From contig QPMI01000683.1 in the NCBI GenBank assembly GCA_004431415.1, positions 1-33,583 of the forward strand: DNA of 33,583 nt. Reading direction: 5' to 3'. The translations under genes and the position numbers were made by a program. The notes beneath the pieces are model-generated. The model ran no database searches. It saw only the letters and a program-made list of their open reading frames with translations, and was not told the origin of the DNA. Shown piece after piece: positions 9,763-18,564 of this stretch (position 1 is its first letter; every line of letters starts with the position of its first letter). This stretch comes from Cyanophora paradoxa (Eukaryota; Glaucocystophyceae; Cyanophorales; Cyanophoraceae).

Positions 9763-10904
9763 GACCCCCGGTACAGTATTTCCCGGACCGGGTCCGATTT
9801 AGGAGCTCGGTCGGCGTGCGTGCCGGGGGGCGCCCTGCAAGCGCGACCAACGCTCTCAGCTAGTTCGATAATGCCCGGATCGCAACTCGCCGCGTCCCCG
9901 GGCGAGCGGTGTGAGCTTCCGGCGGTCGGCAAGCGACTGGCACCTTCGGAGAGCCTCCGGAGCGGCGTGCCGGTCAGCAGGCGGCAGCAACGCCTTCAGA
10001 AGTGATAGTATAGCATACAAGATCGTTCTGGAATGCCGCGAGACACTCCCCGCCTGCCGACCCGCACCGCCCTGCGGCCGCGTCGCGCAAGCCTCGTAGC
10101 GCGGGCGCCCAGCGAGCAGCAGCGGCATCTCCCTGCCTGCAGGACACTTTTGGTGCGCTGGTTTAGGTCGCGGGCAACAGTCGGTCGCGCGCAACAGTGC
10201 CGCTGACGAACGCGCAGGCCGATCGCCTGTCAGGAGCCTCTCCCGCTAGCTACTGCACCTGTAGATGCCACGGGGAGCCTCTCGGCTGTCCTACCATGCG
10301 GGTTTGCGGTCCGCGCGTCCGAGCGGCCAGCAGCAGCCGGGCGGCACGTTGGATTCGCCAGCCAACCTTCGGCCGGCGAGCTTTTCCGGCGTAGATAGCC
10401 TACAGCCGCCGGAAACAGCGTCCCGGGCTCCTTTTGCAGGCGTCCGCGCGCCTCGTCGGCTCACTGCCTCGGCGCACCTCGGACAACCGACAGCTGCGCG
10501 CCCAGGTGCGGCGCCGCCCGTCGTTCCTCGCGCAGAAAAGGATGTTTGGAGGATCGCGCATGCTTAGGGCTCGTCCTGACGCTGTTTCGCACAGGTCGGC
10601 CGGCTGCGTGCGGATTGCTTGCACCGTCGAAGGCGGACGACGCACCGCGCACGCGCAACGCTCTGCATCGTCTCTCCGGTCGATCCTGTCGCAGGCGAGC
10701 CGCGCCCGCTGCCGCGCTGCGCCCGAGCACCGACCCCCGCCGCAGTTTCATGGTCGCGCGGCCGCACCCGTGCGCTCCCGCCCAATCGCTGCGCATAGCC
10801 GTGATCCTCGTCTCAGATGCTCGCGAAACGGCCGCGCGGGAGCGGGTCCGCCGCCGCTCCTTCCCCCCTCGCGGTGCTGGAGCTAAGCTAAGCGGGTGCT
10901 CGCC
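9763..10904. other. Transposon interior, no supported gene
   Basis: GC-rich sequence with many chance open frames on both strands and no frame whose protein looks natural. I see no transposase signature (no DDE-type motif set). Confidence 0.4.
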
Positions 10905-11393
10905 CAGGTACGCGGGGACCTTAGGGGAGGGAGAATCAACTTTCGGCCGACCACGTAGGCTTATAGAGGGCTTCAATACGAGTTTAAAAAGCATAGTCTC
11001 CGGTCCGGCAGATCACTTTTAGAGACGACTTCCTGGCACCGTTGCCGGGCCGCTGTGCCACGGGAATCGCTGCCGCGGGCGCGTTCTCTTATCCCGCGCA
11101 TTAATCTGCATCTAACCTCAATCCTGGAACTCGCAGATCTTGCAGGCGAGCTCTCAACGCGAAACGGCTGAGGAGCTCCGGGCGTTTCGGGTGCGCGCTC
11201 GCCAGGGCGGCGATTCCTCCCAAAATTTTCTTAGCGGAGGCAGCTCCTCTGAGGGAGTAGAGTACGGGGAACCGCCTTTCGACCCCCTTCCATTCCGTGA
11301 GGAGCTTCCTTTGCGGATCTTGCGCCAGGGCCAGGGCGCCGCTCTTAAGCCCCATCAATCATCTTAAATGTCTCTTCAATGCGCTTCTCACAT
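10905..11393 (+). repeat. Internal direct repeat, copy 1
   Basis: This shares CGCGGGGACCTTAGGGG, GAGAATCAACTTTCGGCCGA and the following 150 bases almost identically with 11475-11650, offset 570 bp. The match then continues at lower identity (GCGAAACGGCTGAGGAGCT, GCGCCGCTCTTAAG, CTCTTCAATGCGC). Relative to copy 2 it carries about 105 extra bases around 11215-11325. Confidence 0.9.
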
Positions 11394-11474
11394 ATTTTTG
11401 CCTCCCAGATTGTCGGGGATCGATCTGGCGCCCTCGTGGAGGCCGTGGCGGTCGGGGACGGCGTGCGCCGCCTC

Positions 11475-11848
11475 CAGGTCCGCGGGGACCTTAGGGGGGG
11501 GAGAATCAACTTTCGGCCGACCACGTAGGCTTATAGAGGGCTTCAATACGAGTTTAAAAAGCATAGTCTCCGGTCCGGCAGATCACTTTTAGAGACGACT
11601 TCCTGGCACCGTTGCCGGGCCGCTGGGCCACGGGAATCGCTGCCGCGGTTCCGCTCTCTTTCCCCGCGCACTAGCCTGCATCTAATCTCGAGTTCTGCTT
11701 GTTCAGATTTCGCAGGCGAGATCCCCACGCGAAACGGCTGAGGAGCTGCGCGCTTTTCTGGTGCGCGCTCGCCAGACCGCGGCGCCGCTCTTAAGCTCTT
11801 TGCATAATCTCAAATGACTCTTCAATGCGCGCTTCGACGTGCTTCTAG
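11475..11848 (+). repeat. Internal direct repeat, copy 2
   Basis: Second copy of the repeat at 10905-11393, without the internal 105-bp segment. The repeat contains a C-rich/pyrimidine-free alternation but no coding frame that differs in a codon-like way between copies. Confidence 0.9.
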
Positions 11849-13078
11849 ATCGCCCGGTTCTGAACGCCCCCCGCCTGACCTTATTCTGACATTATTCTGA
11901 CACTATCCCCTAGGACGGACCTCCCGACCCGTCCCTGGCCACCGGAGGCGCGCCGGACCGCCGGAACTGCGCGGCCCGACGGCGACGGGTACGGGCAAGA
12001 GGCGCGTACCCCTACCGGGGGGTACATGATTTCTCAGTGACCGTCCTTCAGGTCCTCATTTCTCGGCACGGCGGCGGCGGCGGGCGGCTCCGCGCGGCTT
12101 CCCGTGCGCGTCTTGGCATGGCCAATCCACACGCCAAGCGCGGCGCCCGGCGCCGCAGCCAGCGAGGAGCGCGGGCCCGAGATCTCGCCTGGAGAACCCT
12201 CTGGGCCGCCGCGCTCCTCTGCGCCTCCCCTATTCCCGCGCGTGAGGATGCGCGGAGGTCGCTAGGATGATTCTTTGTCTAAATGTGCAGTAAACATGCA
12301 GCGCGATGGTCGCTTTCGGCACAGCGGGGCAGTTTTCGCACGCGCCGTCCCGCGGAGCGGCGCTGGGGGCTTCGCGGCTTCTATACGCATCTCTACTCGA
12401 TATAGAATGTCCGTGGCATGCTGCGCGCCGGGCGGGAGTTCCGGGGAATGCATTCCGCAGCGAAAAGTATATGCAGCCGGTTCAAATTTGGCGGCCTGCT
12501 GTGAACGCACCGGCTCATCTCCGGCTTCTGAAACTTGCATATTTGGAATCAGAAGCTTCAAAATAGGCTGGGTGCTTAATCCCAGGTCGATACGCGAAGA
12601 GGGCGCGATCCGCGACTCGGCCATGAACATGATGATGATCATGATGATGATTTGCATGACACGACATCAGCGGTTTACACTCGACCTGCGCATTTTACAT
12701 TTTACGAAAAACCATAAATATCCAGAAGGGTGTAGATGGGGGTTTTCGAGGGTGCCGAAGACGATGGGCGCGTTTCCGCGGCCAGCCGATTAAAGCCTGA
12801 ACCGGTATTCAAGATTCGCAGTAATGAGGGCCCCCTATTGCTCCTAGCGTCATTTCGCCCCGCCCGTTCGCAGCCAGCTTCTGCAGCTCCAAATATAAGT
12901 CATTCAGATGCTATTAAGAAATAATGCATGCTTGGAAGCCCGCTCGGAGTTCAAATCACGAGCCCCGCACCCCCTCGAGCCCTTGGCCCCCGCGTGCTCA
13001 GTCTGCAGATCAGCTAGCTTGGTTCAAATCGGTGCGGTGACAAGACATGGGGCCCGGGACGCGGGCTGGGGAAGAGAA
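11849..13078. other. Transposon interior, no supported gene
   Basis: It contains a short repeat of TTATTCTGACA near 11880-11905 and a GC-rich patch at 11930-12270. An open plus frame of 172 codons at 12275-12793 runs through an ATG microsatellite; its protein has no natural-looking composition. Confidence 0.4.
12623..12651 (+). repeat. ATG/ATC trinucleotide microsatellite
   Basis: Interrupted run of ATG units (GAACATGATGATGATCATG...), about nine triplets. Confidence 0.8.
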
Positions 13079-13160
13079 GAGAGGGGGGGGGGGGGGGGAG
13101 GGAGGCGGGAGGGGAGGGGGAGGGGAGGGGAGGGGAAGGGAGCGGGCCGGGGGGGAGCGA
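13079..13160 (+). repeat. G-tract, quadruplex-prone purine run
   Basis: About 80 bases made almost wholly of G and A on the plus strand, including a run of about 17 G at 13083 and many GGGG tracts. It lies just beyond the stop codon of the minus-strand coiled-coil gene. Such tracts can form G-quadruplexes or triplexes; the function is not known. Confidence 0.8.
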
Positions 13161-13182
13161 ATGGCGAGGGAGGGCCGGGCTT

Positions 13183-14351
13183 CTAGAGCCTACTACCGCC
13201 GGCGCTTCGGCGTGGCGGCGGCGCCCGCGAGGGCGGGGGCGGGGCGCTTGCCGTTGCGGGGCGCGGCGGGGGCATGGGAGGGGGCGCGGCGCTTGCCGTT
13301 GCGCGGCGCGGCGGGGCGGTGGGGCGCTCGAAGATCGCCTTGCGGTGATCGTCCCTGAGGCAGGTGCCCTCGGTCAGCGGGCCCGGCTCGCTGAAGCGGG
13401 ACGGGGGGCGGGCGTCGGCACTGGACGGCGCCGGCGAGACGGAGGCGCTGCGGGCGGCGGATCAGCTCCGCGGCCGGCGCGGGGGCGGGCGGGGCGGGGG
13501 CGCGGGCCTCGAGGGGCGGGCGTCGGGCGAGGGCGCCGTCCGCGCGGCCGCCGCTCGCGGGCGCGGCCGCGCGGCGTTGGAGGCTGCGCCCCGGGAGGCA
13601 GCGGCAGAAGGCCACCCTCGTACTCCTCGCTCCCCTCTCCAGGTCCGTCGTGGGGCTTGGGCGCCGTGGGCGGCTGAAATCTCATTCTCGGCGGCCCAGG
13701 CGCGGCCGTCGGCCGGTGGACGGGGTGCGCGCCGATCACGACGGCGCCCGGCAACACCGCTTTCACCGGCACCGCCGCCGCCGGCGGGGCGCGGCTGAGG
13801 AGCGGCGGCGGAGACGGCGAAGGAGAGGCGGCGGCGGCGCCCGCCCCGCCCCGCAGGAGCTGCTCCTCCAGCTCGCGGACCCGCCGGGTCAGGCGCTCGA
13901 TCTCCGTTCGGGACCCCTCGCAGCTGCCGCACGCCACGCCGATCGGTGCGCCGTCCATGCTCTTGCGCCGTCGCGGCGCCGGCGTCCCGGCGGCCCCGCT
14001 CTGACTGCCCGCCTGTTGCTCCGCATGCAGGCGCTGCTGCTCCCGGAGCAGCGCATTCGCCTCCCTCAGCAGCTCCTCCAGCGTCCGGACCCTGTTTTCC
14101 AGTGCGTGCGCCCTCCCCCGCGCCCCCTCCCATCCAGCGTTTAATGCGTTCGTCTGCTCCCGCAGCGTTTCGCATCCGGGGCAGCTCTTTCCCGCTCCGA
14201 GATGTTTCAGGAAAGCGTCGGCCGAATCTGTATAGGCTTCTCCGAACTCCGGCCCAGACAGCGGCGGGAAGAGGGAGAGCGGGGCCGCCGGGCTGGCTGC
14301 TGCAGCGGGCGGGCTCGCCGCGGGCCAGGAGTCGACGGGAGAGGTGTTCAT
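13183..14351 (-). CDS. Coiled-coil protein with two CxxC motifs, predicted two exons
   Basis: Predicted CDS is 14351-13624 joined to 13447-13183, about 330 residues. After a Pro/Ala-rich start, SCPGCETL is followed by a heptad-rich helix ending NRVRTLEELLREANALL. After a basic linker (PRRRKSMDG), ACGSCEGSR is followed by a second helix ending RRVRELEEQLLRGG. The two CxxC-plus-coiled-coil modules look like an internal duplication and may bind zinc and dimerise. The rest is Pro/Ala-rich. The long frame degenerates after GEGSEE. A GTACGAG donor and CGCAG acceptor (176 nt, CTGAT branch) restore phase and add SRFSEPGPLTEGTCLRDDH and a tail ending SAGGSRL. It lies wholly inside the TIR element. I recognise no family, and a captured host gene is more likely than a transposition protein. 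Confidence 0.6.
13448..13623 (-). other. Predicted 176-nt intron
   Basis: Minus-strand donor GTACGAG at 13623, CTGAT branch-like motif near 13465, acceptor CCGCAG ending at 13448. Phase 2 on both sides. Support comes from the non-natural, extremely Arg/Pro-rich protein if it is retained and the natural-looking protein if it is removed. Confidence 0.45.
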
Positions 14352-14585
14352 GTCTGCGCGGCGGCGGCGGACGCGGCGGCGTCAGCAGGGCGCTCGGGGC
14401 GGCCGCGCGTGCGGGGCGAGGCCCGGGGCGGCCGCACCGAGGTCCATGGGATCGTAGGGCACGTCGCTGCTGCTGTAGAGAGCGAGCTCCGTACCGCCAC
14501 GCTCGGGCGGGCTCTCTGCGCGCGGGCGGATCGAATCCTACACGCACGCGCTGCGCCGCCGGCGGGCTCACCGAAGTGCTGCGCG

Positions 14586-14753
14586 ATGCCTCCGACGTTG
14601 CTGGGGCCCGCCGCGCTGCTGCTGCTGCTGGCGCTCGCGTGCTCCGCGCTGGGGCCCGCTGCGAGCGCTAGCGCGTGCGTGAGGCCGCGGCACGCGTGCG
14701 GCGCTGGAACGGGCGCCGCTCACGCAAGAACGATGCGCTCTGAGCCAGCATGA
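14586..14753 (+). CDS. Short open frame with N-terminal signal peptide (possible first exon)
   Basis: ATG at 14586 starts MPPTLLGPAALLLLLALACS, followed by ALGPAASASA. This is a textbook secretory signal: short n-region, Leu-rich core, and an Ala-x-Ala type cleavage site. After it come CVRPRHACG and a stop at 14753, 55 codons in all. A GTGAGG at about 14679, just after the signal, could be a splice donor. The visible piece may thus be the first exon of a secreted-protein gene whose remainder was not captured or cannot be identified. It lies head-to-head with the minus-strand gene starting at 14351, 234 bp apart, as in a divergent promoter pair. The open frame extends upstream to 14202, but that part looks like antisense sequence. 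Confidence 0.4.
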   Translation: MPPTLLGPAALLLLLALACSALGPAASASACVRPRHACGAGTGAAHARTMRSEPA

Positions 14754-15240
14754 GGCACGGAAGCTCGATCTGGAGCGTGGAACTCGCTCCCGCTGCGTCT
14801 AAGTCAGGGCGGCGTGGCGGGAAGTCGACCTGGGGCCGTTCGCGACCCGAACAAGCGCGCGTACGTGGCTCTGATGCATACTGAGATGTTCCAGATGCTT
14901 CTGGAGCGGCTGGGGCGCCCGCCGGCCCCGCTCCCTGGAAATCTGCGTGTCGCTCCTCACGCATGGCAGACCCCCGGGAACTATCGATGAGACAAAGTCT
15001 AGTTAGATCACGAACCGCTCGTTTCACTAGCGTGTGCATGGGGATCTGCCATGGCTGACCCGGGCCAGCGCGCCTTCGCTCCCAACCGGCCCGCGGCCGC
15101 TTTCGAGGCGTTTGGTTGCTTCCCCTTGCGCTTCCCGGTTGGCTCCTTCATTGCCGCAAGTTGTTGCGAGCCTAGCTGCACGCTAGCTACGTGCTCGGCG
15201 GCGCGCGCCCGGCTTTGCTGTACCCTGTTTTTGGACTTCG
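14754..15240. other. Transposon right interior, no supported gene
   Basis: No frame on either strand has natural-looking protein composition, and no repeat-family sequence is present until the right TIR. Confidence 0.4.
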
Positions 15241-15275
15241 CTAATCGTTTTTTTAGGGGTCTAGCAGACTCTTAC
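15241..15275 (-). repeat. Right terminal inverted repeat
   Basis: This is the exact reverse complement of 9728-9762. It is followed by G and the duplicated ACA, after which repeat unit 1 resumes with GTCCTGGGCATCATTCCG. Confidence 0.95.
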
Positions 15276-15276
15276 G

Positions 15277-15654
15277 ACAGTCCTGGGCATCATTCCGCGC
15301 GCCCACGCTGCGGCGCATGCGCGGAACTCTAGTATAAGCATCTGAGATGTAGAAGAAGCCTTCCGTACGCTTTCTAAATGCGCCGGGCCGCGACGACCCA
15401 GCCGACCCCGAACAATCGATCCTGGCAACTGCAGCGATTCCCCTAATAGCATAATTATATTCTCTCAGGAAATCTCCTCTCAGGACAATTGAACTCCTCC
15501 CAGAATTATATTCCCTCTCAGCAGCCCTCCCCTCCCCTCTCCCTGCCCCACCAACTCAAAGACAGCCACGACGGGCCGCGATGATTAAGGGGGACGCGAG
15601 GTGGGCCGCTGAGGCTTCGCCCGATGTTTGGGACCCGCAGGGGCCCAGGGCTTG
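15277..15654 (+). repeat. Repeat unit 1, right part
   Basis: It continues the unit cut at 9726: GTCCTGGGCATCATTCCG, a 149-bp subrepeat piece, the AT-rich TATATTCTCTCAGG segment, and the unit end GAGGCTTCGCCCGATGTTTG ... GGGCCCAGGGCTTG at 15654. It is shorter than other copies because most of subrepeats B and C is missing. Confidence 0.85.
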
Positions 15655-15753
15655 GGTCGGCGAACGAAATTAACGGTCACGTCAGGGTCACATCCGTCCC
15701 GCGTGTTCGCCCGCTACCCATCCTGAATCAATTCACGCACTCACCTGCCAATT
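15655..15753. other. Spacer between repeat units 1 and 2
   Basis: Unique sequence including GCGTGTTCGCCC and GAATCAATTCACGCAC, distantly similar to part of the 195-bp duplication at 29925-30329 (which has GGATCAATTCACGCAC). It ends in CCTGCCAATT, the short segment that precedes several unit starts. Confidence 0.5.
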
Positions 15754-17084
15754 TCGGGCGAAGCCTCTTCGGGCGAAGCCTCTTCCGTTGATCGATGGTG
15801 AACGGCCCCATTTATTTTTTTTCCACTCGAATCCGATTGGTCCGAGCGTCCAGAGTCGCAACCTCCGCAATGAAGGCGAACGGTTTCGCATGTAACACAG
15901 TTGCCCGCGGAGGTTACATAGACGTGACATTTATTTTTGGACTCGAAGATCCCCTAAGACGACCGCTCTCCCGTGGGCGTCCCGCGAAAATCGAATTTCC
16001 CTCCAGGATCAATTCCGATATTTATACCCCGGGGCTCGATCGCGAAACTCCAAAAAGTGGGACCCGGTCCCGCCCGGTCCCGCGACGAAAGCGCGCCAGG
16101 GACGACCCAGAGCGGTCAGGATGACAGCCAACAGCGCGCGCATCGCTGCAAGCTCGATTTCGGCCGCCGTGGACGCTCCAGTCCGAAGAGTCGGCCGAAA
16201 TTTTGATCCAGCCAGTTCCGGCCGGTCCCACGACGCGCGCATTCGATGCGTACTGGCGCGCATAGACATAGCAGGACCTGCGCACTCCAGATATCCGCTT
16301 TTCGGAGCCGGAATAGCGCAGGAAGGTGCCCGATGGCAAAAATTCGATCCTGGACAGCCCCGGACATCTTTCCGCGCGCCCACGCCGCGGCGCATGCGCG
16401 GATCAATAGTATAAGCATTTGAGATGTAGCAGAAGCCTTCCGCACGGTCTCTAAATGCGCCGGGCCGCGAGGACCCAGCCGACCCCGAAAATTCGATCCT
16501 GGACGGACCTGCACATCTTTCCGCGCGCCCTCGCGTCCTCACCCACGCCCATCGCTACAGTATTCATTTGAAATCTAAACGAAGCCTTCTGCAAGCTCTG
16601 TGGCCGCGACAGAGCACGAGAACCCAGCCGACGCCAAATTTTCGATCCTGGACAGGCCTGCACATATTTCTGTGCGCCCTCGCCTCCGCAGCCCTGGACA
16701 TCGATCCTGTACGCATCCGAGATTCTGTTTAAGCGATTCATAAGCGGTGTGCATGCGCCTGGCCACTAGAACCTCGCCCCTCCCCTCGACAATCTCGTCT
16801 CAATTTCCTCAAGACCTCGCGATCGAGCTCAACTACAGCTAGCTGATTGGCAGATTATTATATACTCACCAATTCCCCTTATTCCATAATTATATTGTGT
16901 CATGGCAACTCCACTCAGGACAACTCCCCCCATAATTATATTCCCTCTCAGCAGCCCTCCCCTCCCCTCTCCTTGCCCCACCGACCCAGCAACAGCCACG
17001 ACGGGCCGCGATGATTAAGGGGGGCGCGAAGAGGGCCGCTGAGGCTTCGCCCGATGTTTGGGACCCGCAGGGGCCCAGGGCTTG
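15754..17084 (+). repeat. Repeat unit 2 (complete)
   Basis: Starts with two 15-bp minisatellite copies. TATA box at 16019-16026; three 149-bp subrepeats keyed by TTCGATCCTGGAC at 16343, 16492 and 16641; AT-rich segment near 16860-16950; CCCCACCGACCCAGCAACAG; and terminal GAGGCTTCGCCCGA...GGGCTTG. From about 15841 it is almost identical to unit 3 at an offset of 1301 bp. Confidence 0.9.
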
Positions 17085-18385
17085 TCCGTAGGTCGATGGT
17101 GAACGCCCGATTCTATTTTTTTTCCAATCGACTCCAATTGGTCCGAGCGTCCAGAGTCGCAACCTCCGCAATGAAGGCGAACGGTTTCGCATGTAACACA
17201 GTTGCCCGCGGAGGTTACATAGACGTGACATTTATTTTTGGACTCGAAGATCCCCTAAGACGACCGCTCTCCCGTGGGCGTCCCGCGAAAATCGAATTTC
17301 CCTCCAGGATCAATTCCGATATTTATACCCCGGGGCTCGATCGCGAAACTCCAAAAAGTGGGACCCGGTCCCGCCCGGTCCCGCGACGAAAGCGCGCCAG
17401 GGACGACCCAGAGCGGTCAGGATGACAGCCAACAGCGCGCGCATCGCTGCAAGCTCGATTTCGGCCGCCGTGGACGCTCCAGTCCGAAGAGTCGGCCGAA
17501 ATTTTGATCCAGCCAGTTCCGGCCGGTCCCACGACGCGCGCATTCGATGCATACTGGCGCGCATAGACAAAGCAGGACCTGCGCACTCCAGATATCCGCT
17601 TTTCGGAGCCGGAATAGCGCAGGAAGGTGCCCGATGGCAAAAATTCGATCCTGGACAGCCCCGGACATCTTTCCGCGCGCCCACGCCGCGGCGCATGCGC
17701 GGATCAATAGTATAAGCATTTGAGATGTAGCAGAAGCCTTCCGCACGGTCTCTAAATGCGCCGGGCCGCGAGGACCCAGCCGACCCCGAAAATTCGATCC
17801 TGGACGGACCTGCACATCTTTCCGCGCGCCCTCGCGTCCTCACCCACGCCCATCGCTACAGTATTCATTTGAAATCTAAACGAAGCCTTCTGCAAGCTCT
17901 GTGGCCGCGACAGAGCACGAGAACCCAGCCGACGCCAAATTTTCGATCCTGGACAGGCCTGCACATATTTCTGTGCGCCCTCGCCTCCGCAGCCCTGGAC
18001 ATCGATCCTGTACGCATCCGAGATTCTGTTTAAGCGATTCATAAGCGGTGTGCATGCGCCTGGCCACTAGAACCTCGCCCCTCCCCTCGACAATCTCGTC
18101 TCAATTTCCTCAGGACCTCGCGATCGAGCTCAACTACAGCTAGCTGATTGGCAGATTATTATATACTCACCAATTCCCCTTATTCCATAATTATATTGTG
18201 TCATGGCAACTCCACTCAGGACAACTCCCCCCATAATTATATTCCCTCTCAGCAGCCCTCCCCTCCCCTCTCCTTGCCCCACCGACCCAGCAACAGCCAC
18301 GACGGGCCGCGATGATTAAGGGGGGCGCGAGGTGGGCCGCTGAGGCTTCGCCCGATGTTTGGGACCCGCAGGGGCCCAGGGCTTG
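17085..18385 (+). repeat. Repeat unit 3 (complete, 1301 bp)
   Basis: Near-identical tandem copy of unit 2. I see only a handful of substitutions (for example GCGTACTGG to GCATACTGG near 17550, CATA to CAAA near 17570, CAAGACC to CAGGACC near 18113). Its first 57 bases differ from unit 2 but match unit 4. It lacks the 15-bp minisatellite and starts TCCGTAGGTCGATGGTGAAC. Confidence 0.92.
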
Positions 18386-18564
18386 TCCGTAGGTCGATGG
18401 TGAACGCCCGATTCTATTTTTTTTCCAATCGACTCCAATTGGTCCGAGCGTCCAGAGTCGCAACCTCCGCAATGAAGGCGAACGGTTTCGCATGTAACAC
18501 AGTTGCCCGCGGAGGTTACATAGACGTGACATTTATTTTTGGACTCGAAGATCCCCTAAGACGA
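18386..18564 (+). repeat. Repeat unit 4 (truncated after 179 bp)
   Basis: Identical to the first 179 bases of unit 3, up to CCCCTAAGACGA. It then switches without spacer to the inverted end of unit 5 at CAAGCCCTGGG. The TATA box is not reached. Confidence 0.9.

Larger units (their letters stand above)
9727..15276. mobile_element. 5.55-kb non-autonomous TIR DNA transposon inserted in repeat unit 1
   Basis: Perfect 35-bp inverted repeats begin GTAAGAGTCTGCTAGACCCC and lie at 9728-9762 and 15241-15275. One further base outside them does not match (T at 9727, G at 15276). The element is flanked by the trinucleotide ACA at 9724-9726 and 15277-15279. The copy of the same repeat at 20850-21368 has a single ACA at 21318-21320 and otherwise matches both flanks, so it is the empty site. 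A 3-bp target duplication fits PIF/Harbinger or CACTA-like superfamilies, but the ends match neither canonical signature. No transposase is recognisable inside. It carries direct repeats, a spliced coiled-coil gene and a signal-peptide frame, so it resembles a gene-capturing (Pack-type) element. Confidence 0.88.

Noticed and set aside
12275-12793. 172-codon plus-strand frame inside the TIR element
   Set aside because: It translates through an ATG microsatellite and has no natural domain-like stretch. It is probably a chance frame.
12940-13040. GTTCAAATC motifs resembling a tRNA T-loop (12950, 13022)
   Set aside because: No acceptor, D or anticodon stem can be paired around either motif.
16009-16542. 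Minus-strand 177-codon frame, also present in other repeat units
   Set aside because: Its third codon positions coincide with those of the opposite plus-strand frame, and between-copy differences are evenly spread over codon positions. The conservation is of DNA, not of a protein.
16600-16660. Possible RNA polymerase III boxes in the 149-bp subrepeats (TGGCCGCGACAG and, about 40 bases later, TTCGATCC)
   Set aside because: The B-box likeness lacks the GG start and has a one-base spacing error, no terminator T-run follows, and no tRNA-like fold can be drawn.
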